Shown: positions 1-9,178, counted from the stretch's first letter. The stretch: 64,000 nucleotides of DNA from Rhodococcus rhodochrous (GCF_900187265.1 NZ_LT906450.1:1293444-1357443), one strand, 5' to 3'. Numbers and translations: made by a program. The notes: generated by a model not told the origin, from the letters alone.

Positions 1-2
1 TC

Positions 3-101
3 GGCGACGGCCCCGATTCGGTGCTGCACCGGGCAGATCTGGTGGTGCGTGGATCCCGAACCGTGTGGATCGCACGGGCAATCAAGGAGGAGAACCGATG
101 A
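3..101 (+). CDS. 3' end of an upstream gene (partial, unknown)
   Basis: An open frame enters from the left edge and ends in TGA at 99-101, overlapping the ATG at 98 of the next gene in an ATGA junction. The visible C-terminus ends in ARAIKEENR. The overlap, and a ribosome-binding site for the next gene lying inside this frame, suggest a two-gene operon. Too little is visible to name a family. Confidence 0.5.
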   Translation, partial: GDGPDSVLHRADLVVRGSRTVWIARAIKEENR

Positions 102-1177
102 ACACCCAGGAGAAACCCACACAGGACGGTTACGACGTCGTCGTGATCGGCGGCGGCTCGGCCGGACTGAGTGCCGCAACCGCGCTGGCACGCTCGCGCC
201 GCTCGGTGCTCGTCGTCGACGCCGGCGAACCGCGCAACGCCCCTGCCGCGGCCGCGCACAACGTGATCGGACACGAAGGCATCGCGCCGACCGAACTCCT
301 GGCTCTCGGACGGAAGGAGGCCACCGGATACGGCGCCGAGATCCTGTCCGCACGAGCAGAATCCGCTCGTCGCAGCGACACGGGATTCGAGATCGGTCTC
401 TCCGGTGGCACCACCGTGCAGGCACGTCGACTGATCCTCGCGACGGGACTGGTCGACGAGCTGCCCGACCTGCCCGGAGTCCGGGAGCTGTGGGGCAAGT
501 CTGTCCTGCATTGCCCCTACTGCCACGGCTGGGAGGTCCGGGACCGGCGCATCGGCGTGATCTCCTCGGGGCCGATGAGCGTGCACCAGACCCTGTTGTT
601 CCGCCAGCTCAGCGACGACGTCACCTTCTTCACCCACTCGGCGCCCGCCCTGGAGAGCGAGGCCCGCGACCAGCTCGAGGCACGCGACGTGCGGATCGTC
701 GACGGCACCGTCGCGGAACTGCGAGCGGACGGCGAGGAGGTCCGTGCCGTGGTGCTCGAGGACGGCACCGAGGTCGATGTCGACGCCGTGGTGGTCGCAC
801 CGCGTTTCGTCGCCCGCGCCGACCTGTACGAGCAGCTCGGCGGAACGGTCACCGACCATCCCGTGGGCACCCTCATCGAGACCGACCCGACGGGGAAGAC
901 CGCGCTGCCCGGCGTGTGGGCGGCGGGCAACTCCGCCGACCTCTCCGCGGTGGTCGTGGTCGCTGCCGGGACCGGCGTGATGACAGGGGCGGCCGTGAAC
1001 GCCGACCTCATCGCGGAGGAAACGGCTGCGGCGGTGGAGGAACGAGCCGCCCGCGGACTCACCTTCGCCGAATGGCCTTGTCAGGCATACGAGAACGGCC
1101 GGGCGAGCACATGCTCGCCCGGCCGATTCGCGATCTGCGTCAGAACGGGTAGGGCGCGATGTCGGGACGTACCGTGA
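98..1177 (+). CDS. NAD(P)/FAD-dependent oxidoreductase, thioredoxin-reductase-like
   Basis: A 359-residue flavoprotein. The N-terminus has the FAD-binding Rossmann motif VVIGGGSAG (about residues 16-24). A CPYC pair near residue 140, in the context HCPYCHGWE, is the likely redox-active dithiol of the thioredoxin-reductase-like group. A late WAAGNSAD segment matches the second FAD motif (GD/N). The ATG at 98 follows an AAGGAGG site and overlaps the preceding stop. The last 30 or so residues (after AAAVEERA) are not family-like. The frame runs through a perfect terminator-like hairpin at 1096-1125 and 38 bp into the convergent aldehyde dehydrogenase gene, so the native stop may have been lost. 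The electron acceptor is unknown. Confidence 0.85.
   Translation: MNTQEKPTQDGYDVVVIGGGSAGLSAATALARSRRSVLVVDAGEPRNAPAAAAHNVIGHEGIAPTELLALGRKEATGYGAEILSARAESARRSDTGFEIGLSGGTTVQARRLILATGLVDELPDLPGVRELWGKSVLHCPYCHGWEVRDRRIGVISSGPMSVHQTLLFRQLSDDVTFFTHSAPALESEARDQLEARDVRIVDGTVAELRADGEEVRAVVLEDGTEVDVDAVVVAPRFVARADLYEQLGGTVTDHPVGTLIETDPTGKTALPGVWAAGNSADLSAVVVVAAGTGVMTGAAVNADLIAEETAAAVEERAARGLTFAEWPCQAYENGRASTCSPGRFAICVRTGRARCRDVP
1096..1125. terminator. Perfect 14-bp inverted repeat, probable bidirectional terminator
   Basis: CGGCCGGGCGAGCA (1096-1109) and its exact complement (1112-1125) flank a 2-nt centre, so the hairpin would open to a small loop. It lies between two convergent genes, as expected for a shared terminator. 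It is also inside the reading frame of the left-hand flavoprotein, which is odd. Confidence 0.7.
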
Positions 1178-2597
1178 CCCACTGGGTCTCGGTGAACGCC
1201 TCGATGTTCGCGGCCGGACCGCCGAAGCGGGAACCGGTACCGGATGCCCCGACCCCACCGAAGGGAGCGTTGGCCTCGTCGGCAACGGTCATCTCGTTGA
1301 TGTGGATCTTGCCCGAGTGGATCCGGTCGGCGATCTTCATCGCCTGCCCCACATCGCCGACGATGCTCACCGACAGGCCGTACTCGGACGCATTGGCCAG
1401 TTCGACGGCCTCGTCCGCGTCGGAGAACTTCAGCACCGGTGCGACGGGACCGAAGATCTCCTGGCCCCAGGCGGGCATCTCGGTGGTCAGATCGGTCAGG
1501 ACGGTGGGCCGGTAGAACAACCCCTCGTGCGTGCCGCCGGCAGCGAGAGTGCCACCCGCGGCCACGGTGTCCTGCACGATCGTGTCGATGTTCGCCAGCT
1601 GACGCTCGTCGATGATCGGACCCAGGTGCACCGGGCCGCCCGCGGGATCGCCCACGACGAGCGCATCTGCCCTCGCGGCGAGGGCGCGCACGTAGTCGTC
1701 GTAGACGGACTCATGCACCAGGTGCCGGCCGGTGGTCATGCAGATCTGGCCCTGGTGGAAGAACGATCCCATCGCTCCGACACCGGCAGCGAGGTCGACG
1801 TCGGCGCCGGGGAGCACGATCATCGCGTTGTTGCCACCGAGTTCGAGGTGGGTGCGCTTGAGATGCTCCGCGCCGGCCTTGCCGACGTGGCGTCCGGCGG
1901 CGGTGGATCCGGTGAACGAGACCACCCGCACCTCGGGAGCGTCGACGGTCGCGGCGCCGACGTCACCGCCACCGGGCAGCACCTGCAGCACACCGGCGGG
2001 AAGCCCGGCCTCCTCGAAGATCCGGGCCACCGCGACACCGCCGATGACGCTGGTCCGCGGATCCGGCTTGAGCAGCACCGCATTGCCGAGAGCGAGCGCC
2101 GGGGCGACCGAGCGCATCGCGAGCAGCAACGGGAAGTTGAACGGGGCGATCACCGAGACGACGCCGGCGGGCAGGCGGCGCGCGATGGACCAGTGACCGT
2201 TGTCCGACGGCAGGTACTCACCGTGCGGGTGGGTGGGCAGCGCCGACGCCTCGAAGCACTCGGTGGCGGAACCGAACACCTCCATCGCGGCCTTGTCCGG
2301 GATGGACCCGGCCTCCCGGAGACCCCAGCCGATGAGTTCGTCGGCGTGCTCGCGGAACTTCTCGCCGGCGCGGCGGAGGATCTCCGCACGCTCGGACGGT
2401 GCGGTGGCGGCCCAGGACTTCTGCGCGGTGGCAGCAGCGCGGGCGGCGGCGTAGACGTCGTCCGGGTCGGCCAGACCGATCTCGGCGATCTGTTCCCCGG
2501 TCGAGGGGTTGGTGACCTTCGTGGTGCCGCCGTTGCCGGGGCGCCAGCCGTCGAGATGGATCTTTCCCGTCCACAGGGCTTCGTCGAGCAAGGCCAT
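1140..2597 (-). CDS. NAD(P)-dependent aldehyde dehydrogenase (benzaldehyde-dehydrogenase-like)
   Basis: A 485-residue aldehyde dehydrogenase that should oxidise an aldehyde to its carboxylate. Visible family marks are the oxyanion Asn region APFNFPLL, the coenzyme motif FTGSTAAG, the general-base Glu in ELGGNN and the nucleophile in GQICMTTGR. GQICMTTGR and ELGGNN resemble the benzaldehyde/vanillin dehydrogenase branch, so an aromatic aldehyde is plausible. The ATG at 2597 has a GAGGAG site 7 nt upstream. An in-frame extension up to 3104 has no coding character. The gene stands alone, convergent with the flavoprotein and divergent from the antiporter. Confidence 0.88.
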   Translation of the reverse strand: MALLDEALWTGKIHLDGWRPGNGGTTKVTNPSTGEQIAEIGLADPDDVYAAARAAATAQKSWAATAPSERAEILRRAGEKFREHADELIGWGLREAGSIPDKAAMEVFGSATECFEASALPTHPHGEYLPSDNGHWSIARRLPAGVVSVIAPFNFPLLLAMRSVAPALALGNAVLLKPDPRTSVIGGVAVARIFEEAGLPAGVLQVLPGGGDVGAATVDAPEVRVVSFTGSTAAGRHVGKAGAEHLKRTHLELGGNNAMIVLPGADVDLAAGVGAMGSFFHQGQICMTTGRHLVHESVYDDYVRALAARADALVVGDPAGGPVHLGPIIDERQLANIDTIVQDTVAAGGTLAAGGTHEGLFYRPTVLTDLTTEMPAWGQEIFGPVAPVLKFSDADEAVELANASEYGLSVSIVGDVGQAMKIADRIHSGKIHINEMTVADEANAPFGGVGASGTGSRFGGPAANIEAFTETQWVTVRPDIAPYPF

Positions 2598-2786
2598 AGG
2601 GTTCTCCTCAGCATGGTCGTCGCCGTCCCGCGCGCGCGTGGGACACCGATGTGTCCCACGAGTCTGGGAGCGATGACGACCCGGAGGATCGACCTTCTCA
2701 TTCAACGAGAAAGCCCGAGATATACGCCCGACCGCGACGAACCCCACTCGAGCCGGTCCACGGTCGACGGGTCGTGAGCGAGCACA

Positions 2787-4499
2787 ATGATCCGAATGGA
2801 TCTGGTTCTCATGGCAGTGGTCGGCATCGCCGGCATCGTGAGCGTCGCGGCGTTCTCGCAACGCCTCGGAGTAGCGGCGCCGCTCGGTCTGGTGGTGGTC
2901 GGGGCGGTGCTCAGCTTCGTCCCGGGTGTCCCCGATGTGGAGATCGAGCCGGAACTGGTTCTCACCGTCATCCTTCCGCCCCTGTTGTACTCGGCCGCGC
3001 TGAGCATGCCGGCCCAGGACTTCCGCCGGAACTTCAAGGCCATCAGCGGACTCGCGGTACTCCTCGTCGTCGTGACCACGGCGGGTGCGGGAGTGCTGTT
3101 CCATCTGCTCATCCCGGATCTCGGATGGGCCGCGTGCTTCGCGCTGGGCGCCGTCGTCAGCCCCACCGATGCCGTCGCGGCCACCTCCGTGGGCCGCCGG
3201 CTCGGTCTGCCGTCACGCCTGCTCACCGTGCTCGAGGGCGAAGGTCTCGTCAACGACGCGTCGGCGCTGGTCCTGCTGCGCTCGGCGATCGCCGCGATGG
3301 CAGGAGCGGTCTCGCTGTGGCAGGTCGCCGGGGACTTCTTCTACTCGGTCGTGGTCGCCACGGTCATCGGCATCGTCGTCGGGCTTGTCAACGTCCGCAT
3401 CCGAGGTCTGTTCCAGGACGCGGTGTTCAACACCGCCGCGTCGTTCATCCTGCCGTTCGTCGCCTTCGTACCCGCGGAGGAACTCGGTGCCTCCGGCGTG
3501 CTGGCAGTGGTCGTCGCCGGGGTCGTCACGGGACATCTCGGCCCGAAATACCTGCGTGCCGCGGACCGCGTCACCGAGGAGGTCAACTGGCGGACCGTCG
3601 CCTTCCTGCTCGAATCGGCGATCTTCCTGCTCATGGGTCTGAGCCTCGAACATCTCCTCGACGAGGTCGACGAGGCAAGACTGTCGACCACGGAGGGGTT
3701 GCTCATCGGCCTCGTCGCCAGCGCGTTCGTCATCGCGGTGCGCATGTTCTTCGTCGTCCCGCTCGTCGCCGTCCTCAAACGGGACGAGCGGAAAGCTGCG
3801 GAAGCGCTCCCGGTGCTCGAACAGCGCCGCGAGAAGATCGCGCAGCGCTTCGCCGACGCCGATGTTCCTGCCAGCCGGAGGGCATACATCGGACGACGGT
3901 TCGACCGCGCCACCGCCGACGCGGACTTCCTCGTCACGGAGAAACTGGGATGGCGCGGCGGGGTGGTGCTCGCATGGTCCGGGATGCGCGGGGCCATCAC
4001 ACTGGCAGCGGCCCAGTCGCTCCCCAGCGACACGCCCTACCGCGCCGAACTGATCCTCATCGCCTTCGTCGTCGCCATGACCACACTGCTGCTGCAGGGT
4101 CTGACACTGCCGGCGGTGATCCGGCTCGTGAAGATCCCGGCCGACGACCAGGAACGCCTCCGGACCGAATACGGCACGCTGCTCGCCGAGCTGGCCGACG
4201 CGGGGGAGAAGGAGCTCACCGGGTCGTCGTCCGGAGTCGATCCGCAGACCGTGGAGCGGGTCCGGGCGGACAGCCTGATCGGCGTGCGGGACGAACGCGG
4301 CGCGTCGTCGCCGGATCCCGACCACGACGAACGGCGCGAGCAGTACATCCGGCTGCGGTTGCTCACCATCGCGGCCGAACGCGGGGCCCTGCTCGAGGCC
4401 CGGGCGCGCGGTACCTACAGTTCGCAGACACTCGGTGCGGCCCAGCGCCGCCTCGACCTCGAGGAGACCCGATTGCAGGCGCTGAGCGAACAGCCCTGA
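2787..4499 (+). CDS. Na+/H+ antiporter, CPA1 family
   Basis: A 570-residue inner-membrane cation/proton antiporter. About twelve hydrophobic segments fill residues 5-440. The CPA1 core motif with paired acidic residues appears as SPTDAVA and EGEGLVNDASALV. A second core motif is WSGMRGAITLA near residue 395. The hydrophilic C-terminal 130 residues form a cytoplasmic tail, as in actinobacterial NhaP-type proteins. ATG codons at 2787 and 2796 are both possible, and neither has a strong ribosome site. It probably exports Na+ in pH and salt homeostasis. Confidence 0.9.
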   Translation: MIRMDLVLMAVVGIAGIVSVAAFSQRLGVAAPLGLVVVGAVLSFVPGVPDVEIEPELVLTVILPPLLYSAALSMPAQDFRRNFKAISGLAVLLVVVTTAGAGVLFHLLIPDLGWAACFALGAVVSPTDAVAATSVGRRLGLPSRLLTVLEGEGLVNDASALVLLRSAIAAMAGAVSLWQVAGDFFYSVVVATVIGIVVGLVNVRIRGLFQDAVFNTAASFILPFVAFVPAEELGASGVLAVVVAGVVTGHLGPKYLRAADRVTEEVNWRTVAFLLESAIFLLMGLSLEHLLDEVDEARLSTTEGLLIGLVASAFVIAVRMFFVVPLVAVLKRDERKAAEALPVLEQRREKIAQRFADADVPASRRAYIGRRFDRATADADFLVTEKLGWRGGVVLAWSGMRGAITLAAAQSLPSDTPYRAELILIAFVVAMTTLLLQGLTLPAVIRLVKIPADDQERLRTEYGTLLAELADAGEKELTGSSSGVDPQTVERVRADSLIGVRDERGASSPDPDHDERREQYIRLRLLTIAAERGALLEARARGTYSSQTLGAAQRRLDLEETRLQALSEQP

Positions 4500-4601
4500 C
4501 GGTCGACCCCGCGCCCGAGAACCCGCATCCCGCCGCACTGTTTGACATGATCGTTCGGTCCGGATCCACCCGGGCGCATCGTGACCGGGCAGGAGTGACA
4601 G

Positions 4602-5624
4602 GTGTCGGAGGGCAGTACGGACAGAGCGCCGCGTCGGCGTGTCGGTCGATGGATCCTGATCGTCTTCGTCGTGGTGCTCGTCGTCGTGGCGGCGGCGTTC
4701 GTCCTCACCCCCGTGCCGGGATCACTGGTGGTGCGGAAGGTGTTCGAACGCGACGCGCGGGAGCAGACCGCAAAGCTCGCGGTGGGTGCTCCGGAGACGG
4801 ACTTCGTCGCCGACCTCCACTATCGGGAGGACGACCCGGACGCCTACCTCGACGTATACACACCGCCGGGGACCACCGAGGCGCTGCCGACGATCGTGTG
4901 GACGCACGGCGGCGCGTGGCTGTCGGGCAACCGCACCAACTACGCGGGCTACTACCGGCGTCTCGCGGGGGCCGGATTCACGGTCGTGTCGGTCGGTTAC
5001 TCGCTCGCACCGGGACACCGCTACCCGACTCCGGTGCGGCAACTCGTCGACGCACAGAGCTACCTGCTCGAGCACGCCGACGAACTGCACATCGACACCG
5101 ACCGGATCGTGCTCGCGGGCGACTCGGCCGGGGCGCAACTGTCCGCGCAGATCGCCGCGGCGGTCACCGACCCGGACTACGCCGCGACCCTCGGTGTCGA
5201 CCCGGCCTTCACTCCGGAGAACGTTCGCGGTGTCGTGCTCAACTGCGGCATCTACGACGTGTCCGCGATCGGTGGGAGCGGCGGGCTGATCGGATGGGGC
5301 GTGGAGCAGGCGATGTGGGCCTACACCGGCGCCCGGGAGTTCGCCACTTCGGATGCGGCGGGCCAGATGTCGGTGTTGAACTCGGTCACCGAGAACTTCC
5401 CGGCCACCTACATCTCCGGTGGCAACGCCGATCCGCTCACCGCCACCCAGTCCGAGAGGCTCGCGCAGCGGCTCACCGGACTGGGTGTGCAGGTGGATGC
5501 GTTGTTCTATCCGGACGATCACACACCGGAACTGGCACACGAGTACCAGTTCGATCTGTCGACACCGGATGCGCGTGCCGCGCTCGAGCGGACGATCGAT
5601 TTCGTCCGCAAGGTCACGACGTAG
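4602..5624 (+). CDS. Membrane-anchored alpha/beta hydrolase (HSL-type esterase/lipase)
   Basis: A 340-residue esterase with an N-terminal signal anchor (about residues 14-38) that places the catalytic domain outside the membrane. The hormone-sensitive-lipase oxyanion motif appears as THGGAW and the nucleophile elbow as GDSAG. An Asp in GGNADPL and a His in PDDHTPEL complete the likely triad. The GTG start at 4602 has an AGGAG site 6 nt upstream. The 3' end overlaps the convergent DJ-1/PfpI gene by 11 bp. The substrate cannot be predicted. Confidence 0.88.
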   Translation: MSEGSTDRAPRRRVGRWILIVFVVVLVVVAAAFVLTPVPGSLVVRKVFERDAREQTAKLAVGAPETDFVADLHYREDDPDAYLDVYTPPGTTEALPTIVWTHGGAWLSGNRTNYAGYYRRLAGAGFTVVSVGYSLAPGHRYPTPVRQLVDAQSYLLEHADELHIDTDRIVLAGDSAGAQLSAQIAAAVTDPDYAATLGVDPAFTPENVRGVVLNCGIYDVSAIGGSGGLIGWGVEQAMWAYTGAREFATSDAAGQMSVLNSVTENFPATYISGGNADPLTATQSERLAQRLTGLGVQVDALFYPDDHTPELAHEYQFDLSTPDARAALERTIDFVRKVTT

Positions 5625-6327
5625 CGCGCGCGGGGATCTCGGCGACGACGCGTTCGGCGAGCGGCCGCGAGGAGGCCGGGTTCTGGCCCGTGTACAGGAC
5701 GCGGTCGACCACCACGTGCGGCTGCCAGGCGTCCGTGGACGAGAAGACCGCGCCCGCCTCCTGGAGTCGGTCCTGCAGCAGCCAGGGTGCCTTGTCGGCC
5801 AGTCCTGCCTGGACCTCCTCGATGTTCGTGAACGCCGTCAGGCTGTAACCCTCGAACAGCCAACGGCCGCCGGACTCGTGGGCGGTGAGCAGGGCCGCCG
5901 GGGCGTGGCACACCATCGCGACGACCTTGTCGGCCTCGACGAAGTGCCGCACGAGTTCACCGAACCGCTCGTCGACGGCCAGATCCTCCATCGGGCCGTG
6001 GCCACCGGGCACGAACAGCAGGTCGAAGTCCTCTGCTCGCTGGTCCTCGAGCACCGCCGCACCGGCGAGCACCGGCTGCAGCTTCTCGAGCGACGACTTC
6101 AACTCGGCCACGCGGTCCTCGCCGCCCGCAGCGTCGGGTTCGAGGCTGGCCTGGTCGACGACGGGCGTGCGGCCGCCCGGAGTGGCAACGGTGATGTCGT
6201 AGCCGGCCTCGTCGAAGACGGTGTACGGCTCGACGAGCTCCTCCGCCCAGAAGCCCGTGGGGTGGCGGGTGCCGTCCTGCAACGTCCAATGATCGGCGGA
6301 GCTGACGACGAAGAGGATGCGGGTCAT
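5614..6327 (-). CDS. DJ-1/PfpI family protein (Hsp31/class-I-glutamine-amidotransferase-like)
   Basis: A 237-residue protein. The Hsp31-type N-terminus TGFWAEELVEPY carries the conserved Glu, and the nucleophile elbow AMVCHAPAALL carries the catalytic Cys. Relatives act as chaperones, as glyoxalase III enzymes, or in repair of glycated or methylglyoxal-damaged molecules. Which role applies is not visible. AAAGGA lies upstream of the ATG at 6327. It overlaps the esterase gene tail to tail. Confidence 0.85.
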   Translation of the reverse strand: MTRILFVVSSADHWTLQDGTRHPTGFWAEELVEPYTVFDEAGYDITVATPGGRTPVVDQASLEPDAAGGEDRVAELKSSLEKLQPVLAGAAVLEDQRAEDFDLLFVPGGHGPMEDLAVDERFGELVRHFVEADKVVAMVCHAPAALLTAHESGGRWLFEGYSLTAFTNIEEVQAGLADKAPWLLQDRLQEAGAVFSSTDAWQPHVVVDRVLYTGQNPASSRPLAERVVAEIPARATS

Positions 6328-6396
6328 GGTGTGTCCTTTCGAATGAACGTAGAGGTCGCGTACCCGCTGTGAGCGGGGCCGACACGAGGAGTGACG

Positions 6397-6431
6397 ACGA
6401 TCGCCGGGCCCACGAGGGACCCGGCGATCGT
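6397..6431 (-). terminator. Hairpin terminator after the ferritin-like gene
   Basis: A 12-bp perfect stem (6397-6408 with 6420-6431, core CGATCGCCGGG) with an 11-nt loop lies 27 bp beyond the stop of the leftward ferritin-like gene. No U-tract is seen, as is usual in high-GC actinobacteria. Confidence 0.7.
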
Positions 6432-6457
6432 GTGACGTGACTGTGGGGTGCGGCGGA

Positions 6458-7417
6458 TCAGACGCCGACCACCTCCTGAGCGATGGCGGCCAGACGGGTC
6501 TGGGCCGCGGAGATCACGCCGTGTCGTGCCTTGTGCGCTTCCTCGTAGGCGACGATCGCCCGGATGTCCGCCGGCTCGGTCAGTTCCTTGACCGCCGCCA
6601 CCGCCTTCGGGACGGTGAGATCGTCGTAGTTCCGGATCGGCAGCTCCTCCTCGGTGAGGACACCCGAGGCGCTGCGTGCCTTGTGCAGGGCGTCGGCGGT
6701 GCCGTCCGCACCTTCACGACGGCTCACGCGCTCGGCCGTCTCGAGAGCCGCGTCGCGCGAGGCGCCGATCGTCTTGGCTGCGACGTCACCGGCATGTGCG
6801 CCGCGTGAGAGCAGCGATTCGATGCGGGGACGCGTCGAGCGGGCGACGTCGATCGCTCGATCGATGCTGCGCGCCGACCAGGTGACCGGCGTGTTGACCA
6901 AGCGCACCGCTGCGCCGGCCGCGGCCTGCAGAGGAGTGCGACGCAGAGCGGCAGGGCCGCCGAGCGCTTCCTCCGCGATGACGGTGGTGAGCCATTCGAC
7001 CGTCGCCGTGTGGGCCGTGATCAGGCGGTCCGCCAGCGACACGATCGACTTGTGTCCGCCTGCGGTGGCCAGCGCCTTCACGTAGCGGGCGCGGTCGAGG
7101 AGCTGATGTTCGAGGGCGAGGTCGGACAGCAGTGCTTCGTCGAACGGCTGCGCCTGCTCGGTGAGGGTCTTCACCATGATGGCGGCGCGGCCGATGAACG
7201 GCCCGACCACATCGGGAAGTCCGCCCAGATCGCGGATCGCCTCTTCGATCGCCACCGCACGGATGCGGCAGTTCTCGGCGTTCTCGGTCAGCTCCTTGCG
7301 TACCGCTTCGGTTCGGGCCTGCGCGACACGCGTTTCGGCGACCTGGGTCTCTGCATGGGTCAGTTCGTGGAGAGTGCGCAACTGGGTGAGCAACGCGGGA
7401 GTTCGGTTCTCTGTCAA
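6458..7417 (-). CDS. Ferritin-like-fold protein (conserved actinobacterial, function unknown)
   Basis: A 319-residue, almost entirely helical protein. The first 170 residues resemble a ferritin-like four-helix bundle, with acidic/His helix patterns such as AIEEAIRDLGG and LALEHQLLDRARY. The rest is a helical tail without recognised motifs. I chose the TTG at 7417 because AAGGAGG lies 10 nt upstream at 7428-7434. The frame stays open to 7600 but that part has no coding character. A metal-binding or stress role is possible but unproved. Confidence 0.6.
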   Translation of the reverse strand: MTENRTPALLTQLRTLHELTHAETQVAETRVAQARTEAVRKELTENAENCRIRAVAIEEAIRDLGGLPDVVGPFIGRAAIMVKTLTEQAQPFDEALLSDLALEHQLLDRARYVKALATAGGHKSIVSLADRLITAHTATVEWLTTVIAEEALGGPAALRRTPLQAAAGAAVRLVNTPVTWSARSIDRAIDVARSTRPRIESLLSRGAHAGDVAAKTIGASRDAALETAERVSRREGADGTADALHKARSASGVLTEEELPIRNYDDLTVPKAVAAVKELTEPADIRAIVAYEEAHKARHGVISAAQTRLAAIAQEVVGV

Positions 7418-7760
7418 CGTGCGTTCGCCTCCTTCGCACTGGAAGAGTCGGTGATCTACCGACGAATTCACATCCATCGAGAAAATGACGTGACAACTGT
7501 CGGCTACCCGACCCCCGGAACTGCTAACGTCTATGTGATCCATAACACACCCCCTGGTTGGGTTCGTTGCTGTAGTGACCACTCGGCGCACGTGAGTCAC
7601 ACCGGTTCCGGTTTGAGCCGGTTACTCGCGGGGAAACTTCGGAGCACACCTTGACGTGAGAGATCGGAGGCCGGGACGAGGCGCGGTCCGCCTGACCACT
7701 CAGGTGACCGGCGACCGTGAGACGGCCGCAAATAGTACGAAGGAAAGCGGGGACGACACG
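7418..7760. promoter_or_regulatory. 343-bp divergent intergenic region
   Basis: This region separates the leftward ferritin-like gene from the rightward small membrane protein and must hold both promoters. It contains an imperfect inverted repeat around ACCGGTTCCGG...GAGCCGGT (about 7600-7623) and relatively AT-rich stretches near 7480-7550. No convincing gene is present. Confidence 0.4.
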
Positions 7761-8117
7761 ATGACCACGGCAGCACCCGTCATGCCCACGGACGTGATCA
7801 CCGCTCCGGCGACGGTTGCTCCGTCGCAGCCGGCCGAGACTCCGGCGCAGACGATCGACGCGCGGCCCGTCGAGGCCCCGCAGCCGGTGGACATGGCCCC
7901 GCAGTCGGTGGACGCGACGCCGGACGAGGCGGACCCGCCGGTGACGGAGGAGCTGCCGGCTCTGCTCGAGCACCCCATCGCGGGTCTGCTGATGTTCGTC
8001 GTCCTCGCCGTCTGCGGATTCGCAGCCGCCGCGGTGGTCGCAGGATCTCTGGCGGCCGGGCTCGCTCTGGTGGCGGTCGTCGGAGGAGTGGCGGCGCCTC
8101 TCGTCGCTGTTCTCTGA
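7761..8117 (+). CDS. Small Pro/Ala-rich membrane protein, unknown function
   Basis: A 118-residue protein. The first 70 residues are low complexity (Pro, Ala, Thr, Val, Asp). The last 45 residues hold two short hydrophobic segments (LLMFVVLAVCGFAAAAVVAG and LAAGLALVAVVGGVAAPLVA), enough for a membrane hairpin. The ATG at 7761 is preceded by AAGGAAAG about 12 nt upstream. No family was recognised. Confidence 0.6.
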   Translation: MTTAAPVMPTDVITAPATVAPSQPAETPAQTIDARPVEAPQPVDMAPQSVDATPDEADPPVTEELPALLEHPIAGLLMFVVLAVCGFAAAAVVAGSLAAGLALVAVVGGVAAPLVAVL

Positions 8118-8183
8118 CGTGGCAGAGCGTCACCGGTAGGCCCGTTTCGTCCAGATCCGGGCGGGAGGCTATCGTCTCCGGTC

Positions 8184-8684
8184 ATGTCCAAGGAATTCGT
8201 TTTCACGTCCACGCTCGACCACAGCGTCGAACGCGTCCACGGCGCTTTGACCAGCGAGGACTTCTGGAACAGTCGGTTGGCTGCGAGCCGAACCGGCGTG
8301 GGGCAGCTCGAGGTCGGCTCCGGCCCCGGAACCTTCCGCGCGAAGGTCTCCGACCAGATCGACACCTCCGCTCTGCCCGCCGTCGTCCGGGGCGTGGTGC
8401 GAGGACCTCTGATCATCGAGCGCACCGACGAGTGGGGTGGACTCGAGGGCGGTGCGGCGCAGGGAACCCTCGCGGGCAGCACGTCGGGACTGCCGATCAC
8501 GATCGCGGCCCGTTCGGAGCTGCGCGGCAACGCGGCCGGCGGCACCGAGATCGAGGTGCGTGGCGAGGCCACCGTCAAGGTCCCCGTCGTCGGCGGGCAG
8601 ATCGAGGGCCTGATCGTCCAGCTCGTCGAGAACATCGTCCAGAACGATCGGACCGACATCGACAAGTGGCTGACCGAGAACTGA
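8184..8684 (+). CDS. DUF2505 domain protein (SRPBCC/START-like fold)
   Basis: A 166-residue protein matching the actinobacterial DUF2505 family: N-terminal EFVFTSTLDHSVERVHGALTS, then RTDEWGG, then a C-terminal helix VQLVENIVQNDRTDIDKWL. The family is predicted to adopt a lipid- or ligand-binding START-type fold. No ligand is known. It appears monocistronic, followed by a strong hairpin at 8739-8774. Confidence 0.8.
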   Translation: MSKEFVFTSTLDHSVERVHGALTSEDFWNSRLAASRTGVGQLEVGSGPGTFRAKVSDQIDTSALPAVVRGVVRGPLIIERTDEWGGLEGGAAQGTLAGSTSGLPITIAARSELRGNAAGGTEIEVRGEATVKVPVVGGQIEGLIVQLVENIVQNDRTDIDKWLTEN

Positions 8685-8738
8685 CCCGAGGGGTCGCCTG
8701 ATCGGTCGGCTCCCGATCGGTGGGCCGTCATCCGTTCC

Positions 8739-8774
8739 GATGCCGCCGTTCCTCTCCGGAGGTGCGGCGGCATC
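8739..8774 (+). terminator. Strong hairpin downstream of the DUF2505 gene
   Basis: GATGCCGCCG (8739-8748) pairs perfectly with CGGCGGCATC (8765-8774). The enclosed 16 nt can pair further through CCTC/GGAGG. A weaker stem, GATCGG/CCGATC (8700-8705/8713-8718), lies between it and the stop codon at 8684. Confidence 0.6.
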
Positions 8775-8852
8775 GTCGTTCCCGCAGGATTCGTCGACGA
8801 CACACCGGGTCGGGTCGTTGATGAGTGGTGTGACCCGGGCCACCATCGGATC

Positions 8853-9050
8853 ATGTCGATGCCGTGGGACGAGGACGGCGGCTACGCGTGGGAACGCCGC
8901 GAGGCCGGATACACCTGGGAGCAGATCGGCAGCGAACTCGGTTGCCCTGCTCATGTCGCACAGAATCTGGGGGAGCGATACCACGCGGATGTCACCGCCG
9001 AGATGACGAGGAACCAGCTGTCGCTGTTCGACATCTCGACGGAGACCTGA
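8853..9050 (+). CDS. Small hypothetical protein with a helix-turn-helix-like segment
   Basis: A 65-residue frame beginning MSMPWDEDGGYAWERREAGY. The central TWEQIGSELGCPAHVAQNLGERY looks like a short helix-turn-helix. ATGs at 8853 and 8859 are both possible and no clear ribosome site is seen. It lies just upstream of recC on the same strand. It may be a small conserved actinobacterial protein. This is a low-certainty gene call. Confidence 0.5.
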   Translation: MSMPWDEDGGYAWERREAGYTWEQIGSELGCPAHVAQNLGERYHADVTAEMTRNQLSLFDISTET

Positions 9051-9178
9051 CCGTTCCGGGCAGGTCCTGCCTGCCGACCCTCCGCCGCATGCACCCGCGA
9101 CCTGCGGCGCAGTCGCCTGTCCGGGCGGTGTGATAAGCCGTACCCGACGGAACGAGCGACGACGAGGGAGAGCGACGC

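Noticed and set aside
2651-5848. A 1065-codon open frame across the antiporter and esterase genes
   Set aside because: It spans two well-defined genes in another frame and translates to Arg/Gly-rich non-protein-like sequence.
7418-7600. N-terminal extension of the ferritin-like gene up to 7600
   Set aside because: The extra residues are not coding-like, and a good AAGGAGG site supports the internal TTG at 7417.
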